Source: Atribacter laminatus
Lineage (GTDB): Bacteria > Atribacterota > Atribacteria > Atribacterales > Atribacteraceae
Assembly (NCBI RefSeq): GCF_015775515.1
Contig: NZ_CP065383.1
Coordinates: 2,232,001-2,296,000, forward strand
Direction: 5' to 3'
Length of the DNA: 64,000 bases
Shown one piece after another: positions 17,423 through 25,745 of this stretch. The translations under genes were made by a program, and so were the position numbers. The notes below the pieces were generated by a model. That model was given only the letters and a program-made list of their open reading frames with translations, was not told the DNA's origin and ran no database searches. How positions within the stretch are numbered: position 1 is the first letter of the stretch; each line of letters opens with the position of its first letter.

Positions 17423-18265
17423 ATGTATTGGAAGGGTAGAAGGCAGAGTAATAATATAGAAGACCGGAGAGGGACAGCAACCAAAGGAGTCATTGGTGGT
17501 GGAATTGGAACTATAATAGTTGTCTTATTGTTTGCTTTGCTTGGTGGGAATCCTTCTGCTATTTTAGATCAAATCTCCATTCCCAATTCAGAATATGCGA
17601 ATGATTATCAGGAAACCGAAGAAGAAAAAGAACTCGTTGAGTTTGTTTCAGTAGTTCTTGCTGAAATTGAAGATGTGTGGACAGCAATTTTTAAAGAAAA
17701 TGGAAGAGAGTATATTTTACCACGACTGGTGCTCTATTCCGGTTTTGTTGACTCAGCCTGTGGAATGGCTGGTTCTTCAACCGGTCCTTTTTACTGCCCT
17801 GGAGATTATCGAGTTTATATTGACCTCAGCTTTTTTAATGAACTTCAGCATCGATTCCAAGCACCAGGTGATTTCGCCATTGCCTATGTGATCGCCCACG
17901 AGGTGGGGCATCACGTTCAAAACCTTTTGGGAATTACCGATGAAATAATGTCATACCGTAATCGACTTAGTCAAAAAGATTTTAACCAGTTAATGATTCG
18001 ATTAGAGCTCCAAGCTGATTACTTAGCCGGAGTCTGGGCGCACTATGTTAATCGAATGGATCTTCTTGACGAAAGCGATGTTCAAGAAGCCCTTAATGCT
18101 GCCAGCGCAGTTGGTGACGACCGCATTCAAAAGAGTACTCAAGGATATGTTGTACCCGATAGCTTTACCCATGGTACATCCGAACAGCGGAAAAGATGGT
18201 TTTATAAAGGTTTCAAGTCAGGCAATTTGAAGGATGGCGACACTTTTAACACTGATGTATTATAA
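17423..18265 (+). CDS. neutral zinc metallopeptidase (YpfJ/KPN_02809 family)
   Basis: A ~280-residue membrane-anchored peptidase (PF04228). A short basic N-terminus, RRGTATKGVIGGG, leads into one transmembrane helix (~25-45), as in the family. The catalytic zinc motif HEVGHHVQ lies near residue 158, with the downstream LELQADYLAGVWAH supplying the third ligand region. YCPGDYRVYID is another family block. ATG 17423 is preferred; GTG 17414 is three codons upstream. Substrates are unknown for this family. An insertion sequence has landed 88 bases after its stop. Confidence 0.88.
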   Translation: MYWKGRRQSNNIEDRRGTATKGVIGGGIGTIIVVLLFALLGGNPSAILDQISIPNSEYANDYQETEEEKELVEFVSVVLAEIEDVWTAIFKENGREYILPRLVLYSGFVDSACGMAGSSTGPFYCPGDYRVYIDLSFFNELQHRFQAPGDFAIAYVIAHEVGHHVQNLLGITDEIMSYRNRLSQKDFNQLMIRLELQADYLAGVWAHYVNRMDLLDESDVQEALNAASAVGDDRIQKSTQGYVVPDSFTHGTSEQRKRWFYKGFKSGNLKDGDTFNTDVL

Positions 18266-18346
18266 ATTTCCTCTTTGATAAAGGGAGAAGTTTTTTGACC
18301 CACAATTTTTATTTACCCTATTCTTTTTATTTAAACTCCAATTAAA

Positions 18347-19872
18347 GTATTAACTCAACTTTCGCACTAAAATAAATGCTGAAAAACCTTGATTTTAAAG
18401 GGTTTTTTAATGAAAACACCCCTCCTTTCTGGTAGAATTGACTTAAGGAAAAAAACCAATCACCACAAAGAGAGAGGTGTCTTCATGACTATCCTACCAG
18501 AAAATTTGAAAAATGAAAGGACCTTGTTACCCATGTTTTCCTCCTTTATGAAGGAGTTTAAAGTGAACCAACTGTTTCGAAAATGCCATATGAACAAAAA
18601 GAAAGGGTTCCCAGTCAAAGACGTCTTTCAGATGATCTTTCTCCTAGTCTTTACTCAGAAAAACGTTGCTGGTCTTCTCCAATCTCGACATCCCCTTTTC
18701 CAAGGAAAGAAAGACACTCTTTACCGTTTCCTCCACAAGACCAGTGGGAGCTGGCGAAAATTGCTCTTTCTTTTGAGTACCAAAGTAGTCTCTGAAGCGC
18801 TCCTTCCTTTTACCAGTTTGAAACGCTACACCTGGGTGGTGGATGATTCCCCCTATGAACGGCCTCGGAGCTTGAAAGTTGAAGGGCTCTCTCGATTCTA
18901 TGATCACGCCCAAGGACGGTTCAGTCGGGGTTTCAGAATGCTCACTTTAGGACTCACCGATGGTGCTACATTCATTCCCTTTGCTTTTTCATTGTTAAGT
19001 TCTCACCAAAAAGAAAACCAGCTCTGTCCCATGGATGCCTCCGTTGATGGACGAAACAAAAGAGCTCGTCTTCGGAAAGAATCCCAAGAAAAAGCTCCAG
19101 ATGTCTTCTTCAACCTCCTGGATGGAGCCTTGAAACACTGTCCTTTGGTCTCAACTATTCTCTTTGATAGTTGGTTCAGTTTTCCAGCCCTCATCCGCAA
19201 ATGTGCTCTTCGCGGATTATCAGTGGTGTGCATGCTCAAAAACACCCCAAAAATTTACTATTCTTTTGGTGGAAAAGTTCTTTCTCTTTCCTCTCTTTTC
19301 ACCAGAATTCAGAAAAGACCACACGGCAATATCATTGGATCGGGTGTCGTGAATCTCAATCTCACTGGGAAACCACTTTTAGCTCGGATTGTCTTTGTCC
19401 GAAGTGAAAAACAAAAATCTCAATGGTTGGCACTGCTTTCAACTGATCTGTCTCTTTCTGAAGACGAGATCGTCACCCTCTATGGGAAACGCTGGGATAT
19501 CGAGGTTTTCTTCAAGATGGTGAAATCGGTCTTGAAACTCACTCGGGAATTTCAGGTTCGATCCTATGATGCTCTGGTATCCCATACCAGTATCGTCTTT
19601 ATCCGCTATATCATGCTCGCGGTTATTGCCCGGAGAAACACCGATCCCCGAACCTTTGGCGAGCTTTTCTATGCCTGCTATGATGAAATTCAGGATATCA
19701 CTCTTATGGAAGCACTCACTCTTCTTCTTGAGCTCCTGAAGACGACCATCAAACAGATTCTTGTCCTTTCAGAAGAAAAAGTCAAAGAGCTACTCATCTA
19801 TTTTGTAAATAGTCTTCCAGCATGGTTGAGAGAAAAAGTGCTATTATTGAACTGCGAAAGTTGAGGTATTAA
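18347..19872 (+). mobile_element. complete IS4-family insertion sequence with target duplication
   Basis: The element spans 18354-19865 (1512 bp). Perfect 13-bp terminal inverted repeats CTCAACTTTCGCA (18354-18366) and TGCGAAAGTTGAG (19853-19865) bound it, and a 7-bp direct repeat GTATTAA flanks both ends (18347-18353 and 19866-19872). One intact transposase fills it and its stop overlaps the right end. The clean ends and unbroken frame suggest recent insertion. Confidence 0.93.
18485..19864 (+). CDS. IS4-family DDE transposase
   Basis: A 459-residue transposase. Catalytic acids are visible in WVVDDSPYERP (first Asp), ILFDSWFS (second Asp) and the Y-(2)-R-(3)-E-(6)-K signature YGKRWDIEVFFKMVK (Glu), as expected for IS4-type enzymes with an inserted beta domain. 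The frame is open 32 codons earlier, but ATG 18485 follows GAGAGAGGTG, and the upstream part would start almost at the terminal repeat. No frameshift or internal stop is present, so it should be active. Confidence 0.93.
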   Translation: MTILPENLKNERTLLPMFSSFMKEFKVNQLFRKCHMNKKKGFPVKDVFQMIFLLVFTQKNVAGLLQSRHPLFQGKKDTLYRFLHKTSGSWRKLLFLLSTKVVSEALLPFTSLKRYTWVVDDSPYERPRSLKVEGLSRFYDHAQGRFSRGFRMLTLGLTDGATFIPFAFSLLSSHQKENQLCPMDASVDGRNKRARLRKESQEKAPDVFFNLLDGALKHCPLVSTILFDSWFSFPALIRKCALRGLSVVCMLKNTPKIYYSFGGKVLSLSSLFTRIQKRPHGNIIGSGVVNLNLTGKPLLARIVFVRSEKQKSQWLALLSTDLSLSEDEIVTLYGKRWDIEVFFKMVKSVLKLTREFQVRSYDALVSHTSIVFIRYIMLAVIARRNTDPRTFGELFYACYDEIQDITLMEALTLLLELLKTTIKQILVLSEEKVKELLIYFVNSLPAWLREKVLLLNCES

Positions 19873-19935
19873 TTTGAATAACGACATTATCCTCTGAAGT
19901 GATTTATTATTATTTTTGAAAGAATAAAACCTCTA

Positions 19936-19993
19936 TTGACAATTAGATGGGCACGTTATATTTTAATAATGAACAAATGAAAAATACATTTGT
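19936..19993 (+). promoter_or_regulatory. promoter and palindromic operator of the SorC-type regulator
   Basis: A perfect -35 TTGACA (19936-19941) is followed by TATATT (19957-19962) or TATTTT two bases on. Just downstream lies a perfect inverted repeat ACAAATG-(7)-CATTTGT at 19973-19993, at the expected transcription start and 24 bases before the gene. The layout fits negative autoregulation. Confidence 0.6.
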
Positions 19994-20016
19994 AAAATTT
20001 CAAGTGGGAAAAGAAA

Positions 20017-20967
20017 ATGGACTATCATCAAGAGACAGAATTAGTTTATCAAATAGCTCATCTCTATTATAACGAAGGCATGACCCAAGAAAAAATTGCC
20101 AAACAATTAGGCATGAACCGTTTAAAAATTCACCGCTATTTGGAAGCAGCCAAAGAAGAGGGGATTGTCCAAATCTTGGTCATTAATCCTCTTTCCCATG
20201 TTGCAGAACTTGAAAGCTTCATAAAGCAAAAATATAGATTGGAAGAAATAATTGTTGTTCCAGCACTGACTAAGAATGAATACTTTATAAGAAAAAGTTT
20301 AGCGAGATCTGCTTCTAAGTACTTAAGTGAGAATATCCACGATGGTGATTGTATCGGTATCGGTTGGGGTAAGACCATGTATGAAACTTTAAAATATTTT
20401 CAATCAAGCAGAAAAATATCGGCAACTGTAGTTCCTTTGATTGGAGGTATTGGTCAGTATGCCGCCGACTTCCAAGTAAATGAGATGGCTCGTCAGTTTT
20501 CAGAAAAAATAAACGGTGAATTCGTCCCCCTCTATGCACCAGCAATAGTTGATAGCGAATCAATAGTCAAAGCATTGTTTTCCGATAAAAATTTCGAGAA
20601 AGTTTCGAAATTGTGGGAAAGGTTGGACATAGCGATAGTTGGAATCGGTGGACCTATTGCCAAGGACACCTATCTTCCCGATACATCTCTTAGCGATAAT
20701 GATTTAAAAATTCTTATAAATAAAGGCCATGTTGGCGATATCCTATTTAATAATTTTGATAAAAATGGAAAAGTATGTAATGAATCATTAACTAAAAAAA
20801 GGGTAGGAATATCTTTTGAGCAATTAAAAAAAGCTAAAAAAATAATCGCAATTGCAGGATCTTTACGGAAAAAGGAAGCAATTCTTGCCAGTCTAAAGTC
20901 TGGTTATGTTGATGTCCTTATAACCGATCAAATTGTTGCTAAAGAATTAGCAGGAAATGAGCAATAG
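20017..20967 (+). CDS. SorC-family sugar-responsive transcriptional regulator
   Basis: A 316-residue regulator. The N-terminal helix-turn-helix (residues ~20-55, MTQEKIAKQLGMNRLKIHRY) is followed by the SorC/DeoR-like sugar-phosphate-binding domain: GDCIGIGWGKTMYETL (~110-125), VPLIGGIG (~140) and LDIAIVGIGGP (~205). Such proteins bind a phosphorylated sugar and control the adjacent catabolic genes. It heads a same-strand cluster of two sugar transporters, two URO-D-like proteins and two dehydrogenases and is its probable controller. A palindrome in its own promoter supports autoregulation. Confidence 0.9.
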   Translation: MDYHQETELVYQIAHLYYNEGMTQEKIAKQLGMNRLKIHRYLEAAKEEGIVQILVINPLSHVAELESFIKQKYRLEEIIVVPALTKNEYFIRKSLARSASKYLSENIHDGDCIGIGWGKTMYETLKYFQSSRKISATVVPLIGGIGQYAADFQVNEMARQFSEKINGEFVPLYAPAIVDSESIVKALFSDKNFEKVSKLWERLDIAIVGIGGPIAKDTYLPDTSLSDNDLKILINKGHVGDILFNNFDKNGKVCNESLTKKRVGISFEQLKKAKKIIAIAGSLRKKEAILASLKSGYVDVLITDQIVAKELAGNEQ

Positions 20968-21013
20968 GGATAGTTTAGTTTTTTGAAGGAGAATTAATAT
21001 CGTTAAAACAAAA

Positions 21014-21058
21014 AAAGGAGGTGTAATGAGAAAAAATAGTATCGTTATCTTTTTTTAA
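21014..21058 (+). other. perfect Shine-Dalgarno with a 10-codon leader frame
   Basis: AAAGGAGGTG (21014-21023) stands 2 bases before ATG 21026, which opens a 10-codon frame (MRKNSIVIFF, stop at 21056-21058). It ends 21 bases before the true start of the binding-protein gene. It may be a translated leader or a ribosome standby site; a functional peptide is not implied. Confidence 0.4.
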
Positions 21059-21079
21059 AAAATGAAAGGAGCTGAAAGT

Positions 21080-22420
21080 ATGAAAAAGTCATTTTTAACA
21101 GTTATTTTAAGTCTCTCATTTGTAGTATTCTTTTCTTTGAGCGTTTTTTCGGCAGAATTTCCCGGACCTGATGCAGCAAAAATTGACTGGAATCAGTCTA
21201 ATGGGCAATCAATTCGTGTTATGGCATGTAGCCGAGATGCGATTACTTATTTGAAAAATATCGTTCCTGAGTTTGAAAAACTTACTGGAATTAAAGTTGC
21301 TATTGATGATTATCCAGAAGCTGAGTTCTTTCGTAAGATCATTATTGACCTTTCATCAGGAAATCCTGTATCTGATGTATTTATGTTAAGCCATGCTTAT
21401 TCCACCATGTATGAAGCAGGCGGATGGTTAGAACCTTTAGAACCATATTTGGAAAATTCGAGCTTGACTGATAAAGCATGGTATGATTTCGAGGATTACC
21501 CTGCCGGTAGTTTAAGTGCTGTGGTGATTAACGGTAAATTATACGGAATACCAATTGCTCCTGATAATCAAATTGTTTTCTACAGAAAAGATCTATTTGA
21601 AGAAGCGGGACTTCTTTATCCGAACAATATGGATGAACTCTATGATGATGCCGTAAAATTAAATAATCCACCCAACCATGCTGGAGTCGTTTTAAGATTA
21701 GCAAGAGGTGCCGGTACTCACTGGCCATGGAATGGTTACATTCAAAATTATGGTGGATCCTGGCTCAATACTGAAACTAAACGACCAGAATTGGATAGTC
21801 CGCAGGTTATTGCTGGAACTGAAATGTACTTAAAACTTCTCAAAGATGCAGGACCAGCTGGAGCGGTTAATTATAGTTGGTATGAAGCGAGTTCAGATTT
21901 TGCCCAAGGCAAAGCAGCAATATTTGCTGGTGACGCTAATATATTTATGAGCTCGTTTGAAGATCCTTCTCGGTCTCAAGTTGCTGGTAAAGTTGCTTAT
22001 GCATTATTACCGCCAGCTCCCGATGGAAATAATGCGCCAGCTGCAGGTACTGCTTGGCATTGGGGTATGAGTAGCGTTTCTAAATCGAAAGAAGCTGGAT
22101 GGTTGTTTATTCAATGGGCAACCAGCAAAGACATAGCTCTGAGATTAGGTATTGATACAACCGAAATCATGAGAAACTCAATATGGCAAAGTGAAACTTT
22201 GAAAAATAAATATCCAACAGTTCCAGATTGGATTGAAGCCAGTTCAGCTACCATGAATCAGTTCTCTGGTTTGTATCGATTCCCCAGAGTAAAAGAATTT
22301 GGACCTTTAGCTGATATTGTTGAAGCTCTCTTGCAAGAAATGTTCTTAGGACAAATATCAGTGGCCGATGGAATGGCAAAAGCCCAAGCACAAACCTTAG
22401 AAGTCATGAAAATGGAATAA
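21080..22420 (+). CDS. sugar ABC transporter substrate-binding protein (family 1, CUT1), first
   Basis: A 446-residue extracellular solute-binding protein. The signal peptide KKSFLTVILSLSFVVFFSLS ends near FSA-EF; there is no lipobox. The mature domain shows IRVMACSRDAITYL, LTGIKVAIDDYPEAEF, FYRKDLFEEAGL and FIQWATSKDIA, as in maltose/oligosaccharide binders. ATG 21080 with AAAGGAGCTG is preferred to the ATG six codons earlier. The product resembles the second binding protein of the cluster, indicating an old duplication. It is followed by a strong stem-loop and two permease genes. Confidence 0.9.
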   Translation: MKKSFLTVILSLSFVVFFSLSVFSAEFPGPDAAKIDWNQSNGQSIRVMACSRDAITYLKNIVPEFEKLTGIKVAIDDYPEAEFFRKIIIDLSSGNPVSDVFMLSHAYSTMYEAGGWLEPLEPYLENSSLTDKAWYDFEDYPAGSLSAVVINGKLYGIPIAPDNQIVFYRKDLFEEAGLLYPNNMDELYDDAVKLNNPPNHAGVVLRLARGAGTHWPWNGYIQNYGGSWLNTETKRPELDSPQVIAGTEMYLKLLKDAGPAGAVNYSWYEASSDFAQGKAAIFAGDANIFMSSFEDPSRSQVAGKVAYALLPPAPDGNNAPAAGTAWHWGMSSVSKSKEAGWLFIQWATSKDIALRLGIDTTEIMRNSIWQSETLKNKYPTVPDWIEASSATMNQFSGLYRFPRVKEFGPLADIVEALLQEMFLGQISVADGMAKAQAQTLEVMKME

Positions 22421-22436
22421 AAAGTCATAGAATCTA

Positions 22437-22480
22437 CTTTGATAGGGGCTCAATAAATATACTAGAAGCCCCTATCAAAG
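22437..22480 (+). other. 14-bp perfect stem-loop after the first CUT1 binding-protein gene
   Basis: Arms CTTTGATAGGGGCT (22437-22450) and AGCCCCTATCAAAG (22467-22480) pair perfectly across a 16-base loop. No T-tract follows, so it is a poor terminator; it more likely protects the binding-protein mRNA 3' end. Confidence 0.7.
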
Positions 22481-22519
22481 AATAGTAGAGAGAAATCTTT
22501 GAAATATGAGGGAAAAGGA

Positions 22520-23407
22520 ATGATAAAAAAAATTTCTCAACGCCATAAAATAGTGTATTATCTCCTTTTGCCAAGCATCATAACCCTAATTCTGTTTACG
22601 CTTTTTCCTTTTTTTTATAACCTTTGGGCAAGCGTTCAGAACTATGATTTAATTTACCCAAATCAAAAACATTTTATAGGGCTGAGTAATTTTATTAAAG
22701 CCTTAACCAACCAGGAATTTTGGAATTCGTTAAAAACGACCTTCTATTTTAGTGGTCTTGGAATAATCTTACAATTACTCATCGGATTAGGGGTTGGATT
22801 GCTTTTTGGGAGAGAATTTAAAGGAAAAAACATTTTGCGTACTCTATTGATTTTACCCATGGTTGCAATGCCCGTTGCAACCGCCTACATATGGAGAATT
22901 ATGTTTAGCCCTTCTTTGGGAATTATCAATTATGTCTTTCAGAAAATAGGTCTGCAAGGTTCCGAGTGGATTGCTGGATACAATTCGGTGATACCTTCCT
23001 TAGTTATTGTCGATACCTGGCAATGGTCTCCTTTCATGATTTTAATTATTTCCTCGGGACTTATGTCGCTCCCCAAAGAACCGTATGAAGCTGCCAAAAT
23101 TGAAGGAGCAACGGGTTTTCAAACCTTAAAAAATATAACCTTGCCTCTTTTAAAACCAATTATAAGCATAGCATTTGTCTTTCGGCTAATTGATAGTTTC
23201 CGTACTTTCGATATTATTTACTCACTTACCGGGGGTGGACCTGGGCATGCCTCAGAGACCCTGAACATAAATATTTATCTTAATGCTTTTCGTAACCTTG
23301 ACATAGGTTATTCTGGATCTTTAGTCATAATTTTTCTATTTTTAATCAATATTGTTACCCTGTTTGTGATTCGCAGGACTGGTTTTGAGGAAAGCATTTT
23401 AAAGTAA
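22520..23407 (+). CDS. sugar ABC transporter permease (MalF/UgpA type)
   Basis: A ~295-residue CUT1 permease with six predicted helices. The cytoplasmic EAA loop reads EAAKIEGATGFQTLKNITLP (~190-210), the ATPase docking site. The N-terminus KIVYYLLLPSIITLILFTLF is typical. A TTG start seven codons upstream is possible, but ATG 22520 follows GAGGG and is better. It pairs with the next permease; neither has an ATPase gene nearby. Confidence 0.9.
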   Translation: MIKKISQRHKIVYYLLLPSIITLILFTLFPFFYNLWASVQNYDLIYPNQKHFIGLSNFIKALTNQEFWNSLKTTFYFSGLGIILQLLIGLGVGLLFGREFKGKNILRTLLILPMVAMPVATAYIWRIMFSPSLGIINYVFQKIGLQGSEWIAGYNSVIPSLVIVDTWQWSPFMILIISSGLMSLPKEPYEAAKIEGATGFQTLKNITLPLLKPIISIAFVFRLIDSFRTFDIIYSLTGGGPGHASETLNINIYLNAFRNLDIGYSGSLVIIFLFLINIVTLFVIRRTGFEESILK

Positions 23408-23433
23408 AGATTTAATGGAGGAAATTATTCAAG

Positions 23434-24270
23434 ATGAGAAGCTGGAAAGGAATAGAAATACTTAAAAACCGGATCGCTTTTATTATTGTTTTAGGTATTG
23501 TTATAATAATGCTTTTTCCCATAATCTGGATGGTTACTACCTCTTTTAAAAATTCAGTAGATTCTATGAGCATTCCTCCCAAGTGGTTTTTTCAACCGAC
23601 CGCTGAAAATTATGAAAGTATACTTAAAAATCAAGACTTTATTAATGCTTTCAAAAACAGTTTATTAGTCGCAGGGATATCTTTGGCGATAGTTCTTATT
23701 ATTGGTTTACCGGGAGCCTATGCTTTGGAAAGATTTAACTTTAAAAGAAAGAAGGACTTAGCATTTTGGATTTTAAGTACCCGAATGGCTCCACCAATTG
23801 GTGTTCTTCTTCCTTTTTATCTCATGTTCAGAAGGTTTAACCTAACCGATACTCGTATCTCTCTCATATTGATGCACATTACGATTAACTTAGCGTTGAC
23901 GATATGGGTTATGAGAGGATTTTTTCGGGAAATTCCTTACGAGTTAGAGGAGTCCGCACAAATCGATGGTTGCAGCACCTTAGGATCTTTTTTTAAGATC
24001 ATTCTTCCCCTTTCTATTAATGGAATAATTTCCACGGCAATTTTAGGGTTTATCTTTTCTTGGAATGACTTTATATTTGCCAGTGTTCTTGCCGGTGGTA
24101 GCTCTCGAACTCTACCTGTTGTTGTAGCTCGGTTTATCGGATATTATGAAATTAAATGGGGAGAGCTTTCGGCAGGAGGAGTAGTGGCCATTATTCCAGC
24201 AATTATATTTATTGGTTTTGTTCAAAAATACTTAGTACGAGGCCTTACCTTTGGTGCTTTAAAAGAATAG
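23434..24270 (+). CDS. sugar ABC transporter permease (MalG/UgpE type)
   Basis: A 278-residue CUT1 permease. The family EAA loop is ELEESAQIDGCSTLGSFFKI (~170-190), and the C-terminus ends QKYLVRGLTFGALKE, the MalG-like tail. GGAGG stands 11-15 bases before ATG. The gene ends the first transporter; a 359-base AT-rich gap follows before the URO-D-like genes. Confidence 0.9.
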   Translation: MRSWKGIEILKNRIAFIIVLGIVIIMLFPIIWMVTTSFKNSVDSMSIPPKWFFQPTAENYESILKNQDFINAFKNSLLVAGISLAIVLIIGLPGAYALERFNFKRKKDLAFWILSTRMAPPIGVLLPFYLMFRRFNLTDTRISLILMHITINLALTIWVMRGFFREIPYELEESAQIDGCSTLGSFFKIILPLSINGIISTAILGFIFSWNDFIFASVLAGGSSRTLPVVVARFIGYYEIKWGELSAGGVVAIIPAIIFIGFVQKYLVRGLTFGALKE

Positions 24271-24629
24271 TGTATATTACACAAATATTTTAAAAAATAG
24301 CTATTAAACAACTGAATCCCTCTTAATCTTCCTTTATTTAAAGGCGGACTAAATTGGTCCGAAATAGTCGTTTACTTTTCTATACTTTGAGAAAGCATGA
24401 AAAGAATCAGTCTCATCCAGGAATTTTAAGAGAATAAAAAGAATATTATTTAAAAAATTTCCCTCTTGAGTATTAGCTATGACGTTAAATGACTCATTAA
24501 GTATGATAAATAATGGTCGTAAAATTTTGAAAAAATCTACTTTAAGAAAAGAACACATCGTAAAACCAAAAAATATTTTTATTATTCTAAAATAATAAAT
24601 AAATTAATAATATAATTTGGGGGGATAGA
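24271..24629. other. 359-base gap between transporter and URO-D-like genes
   Basis: It is very AT-rich towards the right end. No reliable terminator, operator or small gene is seen. A second promoter for the URO-D genes could lie in 24570-24615, but no clear -35/-10 pair stands out. Confidence 0.4.
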
Positions 24630-25715
24630 ATGAATCATCGTGATAGAGTTACACAAAGTATTTATCACGGGAAAACTGATCGAATAGCTACCGGGGAGTG
24701 GGCAATTGATAAAATTTTAATGAGTAAGATATTAAATAAGAACCTGAAAGAATTTGATAAATATCATGACACCATTAAGGTTTATGAACTTCTGAATATA
24801 GATTTAAAAGGTGTTGATTGTACTTTTGAATCAAGTCCGGTAAAAGAATGTTTAGGAATAAGCAAAGCAGGGCGAAGAATTATTAAAGATGGTTGGGGAG
24901 AAATATTTGAAGAATCGGAATTTGGAACCTTGAATGCTGGATTAATTGAATCACCGATTAAAAGTCCTGCTGATATTTATTTATATCGCTTTCCACCGAT
25001 CTCTATTTATGAAAGAAATGCTGAAGAAATTGAAAAATGGGTTCAAGAAACCGATTTTTATATAGGTGCTTTGGTTTGGGGAGGCCGTGGCATGTTGACC
25101 TCGTTACTTGGATACGAAAACTATATGACTTGGTCTCTTACCAACTGTTCTGAACTTGAATGCCTCATTCAAGAATTTACTCAATACAACTCAGAAATCG
25201 CCAAAATGTATATTGATGCTGGTGTTCAATTAATTCTATTAGAGGATGATTTAGCGGGAAACAAGGGATTACTGATGTCACCAAATTTTTATCGAACTTC
25301 ACTTTTTCCACATTTAAAAGCTGAAATTGAAGTAATCAAAAAATATGCTCGCTCAAAAGGAAAAGAGATTCCAGTTTTTTTTCATTCAGACGGAAATATT
25401 AATCAAGTCATTCAAGATCTCATAGATATCGGAATTGACGGGCTTCATCCCCTTGAGCCGGCAGCTGGAATGGATATTGCATCAGTAAAATTACAGTATG
25501 GAAATAAAATTACGCTTATGGGAAATATTGATACCAGGTTTATCCTTCCGATGGGAACTCCCGTAGATGTTGAAAACGAAGTGAAACGGGTTTTAGATGC
25601 CGCTTCATCGGAAGGGGGATTGATTTTATCAAGTGCAAATATGTTTACTGCAGATGTTCCAGTTAAAAACGTATTCACCGTTTATGAAACTGTTAAGAAT
25701 TATATAACTGGTTAA
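24630..25715 (+). CDS. URO-D-like protein (COG0407), without the zinc cysteines
   Basis: A 361-residue protein of the uroporphyrinogen decarboxylase / corrinoid methyltransferase superfamily. It shows NHRDRVTQSIYHGKTDRIATG split over 2-22, VFFHSDGNI (~250), GLHPLEPAAGMDI (~271) and LMGNIDTRFIL (~297). The His of the usual HxC zinc motif is present but the position after it is HSDG, so the methyltransferase zinc site is not complete. It is too far from heme genes to be HemE. It sits between two sugar transporters and beside a second URO-D-like gene (30-base gap), suggesting work on the imported compound. Function unknown. Confidence 0.75.
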   Translation: MNHRDRVTQSIYHGKTDRIATGEWAIDKILMSKILNKNLKEFDKYHDTIKVYELLNIDLKGVDCTFESSPVKECLGISKAGRRIIKDGWGEIFEESEFGTLNAGLIESPIKSPADIYLYRFPPISIYERNAEEIEKWVQETDFYIGALVWGGRGMLTSLLGYENYMTWSLTNCSELECLIQEFTQYNSEIAKMYIDAGVQLILLEDDLAGNKGLLMSPNFYRTSLFPHLKAEIEVIKKYARSKGKEIPVFFHSDGNINQVIQDLIDIGIDGLHPLEPAAGMDIASVKLQYGNKITLMGNIDTRFILPMGTPVDVENEVKRVLDAASSEGGLILSSANMFTADVPVKNVFTVYETVKNYITG

Positions 25716-25745
25716 ACTCTTTTTTTTATATGGAGCTGATGGAAG

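Noticed and set aside
24630-25715. Authentic uroporphyrinogen decarboxylase (hemE)
   Set aside because: The neighbours are sugar genes, and the protein has the LHPLEPAAGMD type of the uncharacterised COG0407 branch; no heme genes are near.
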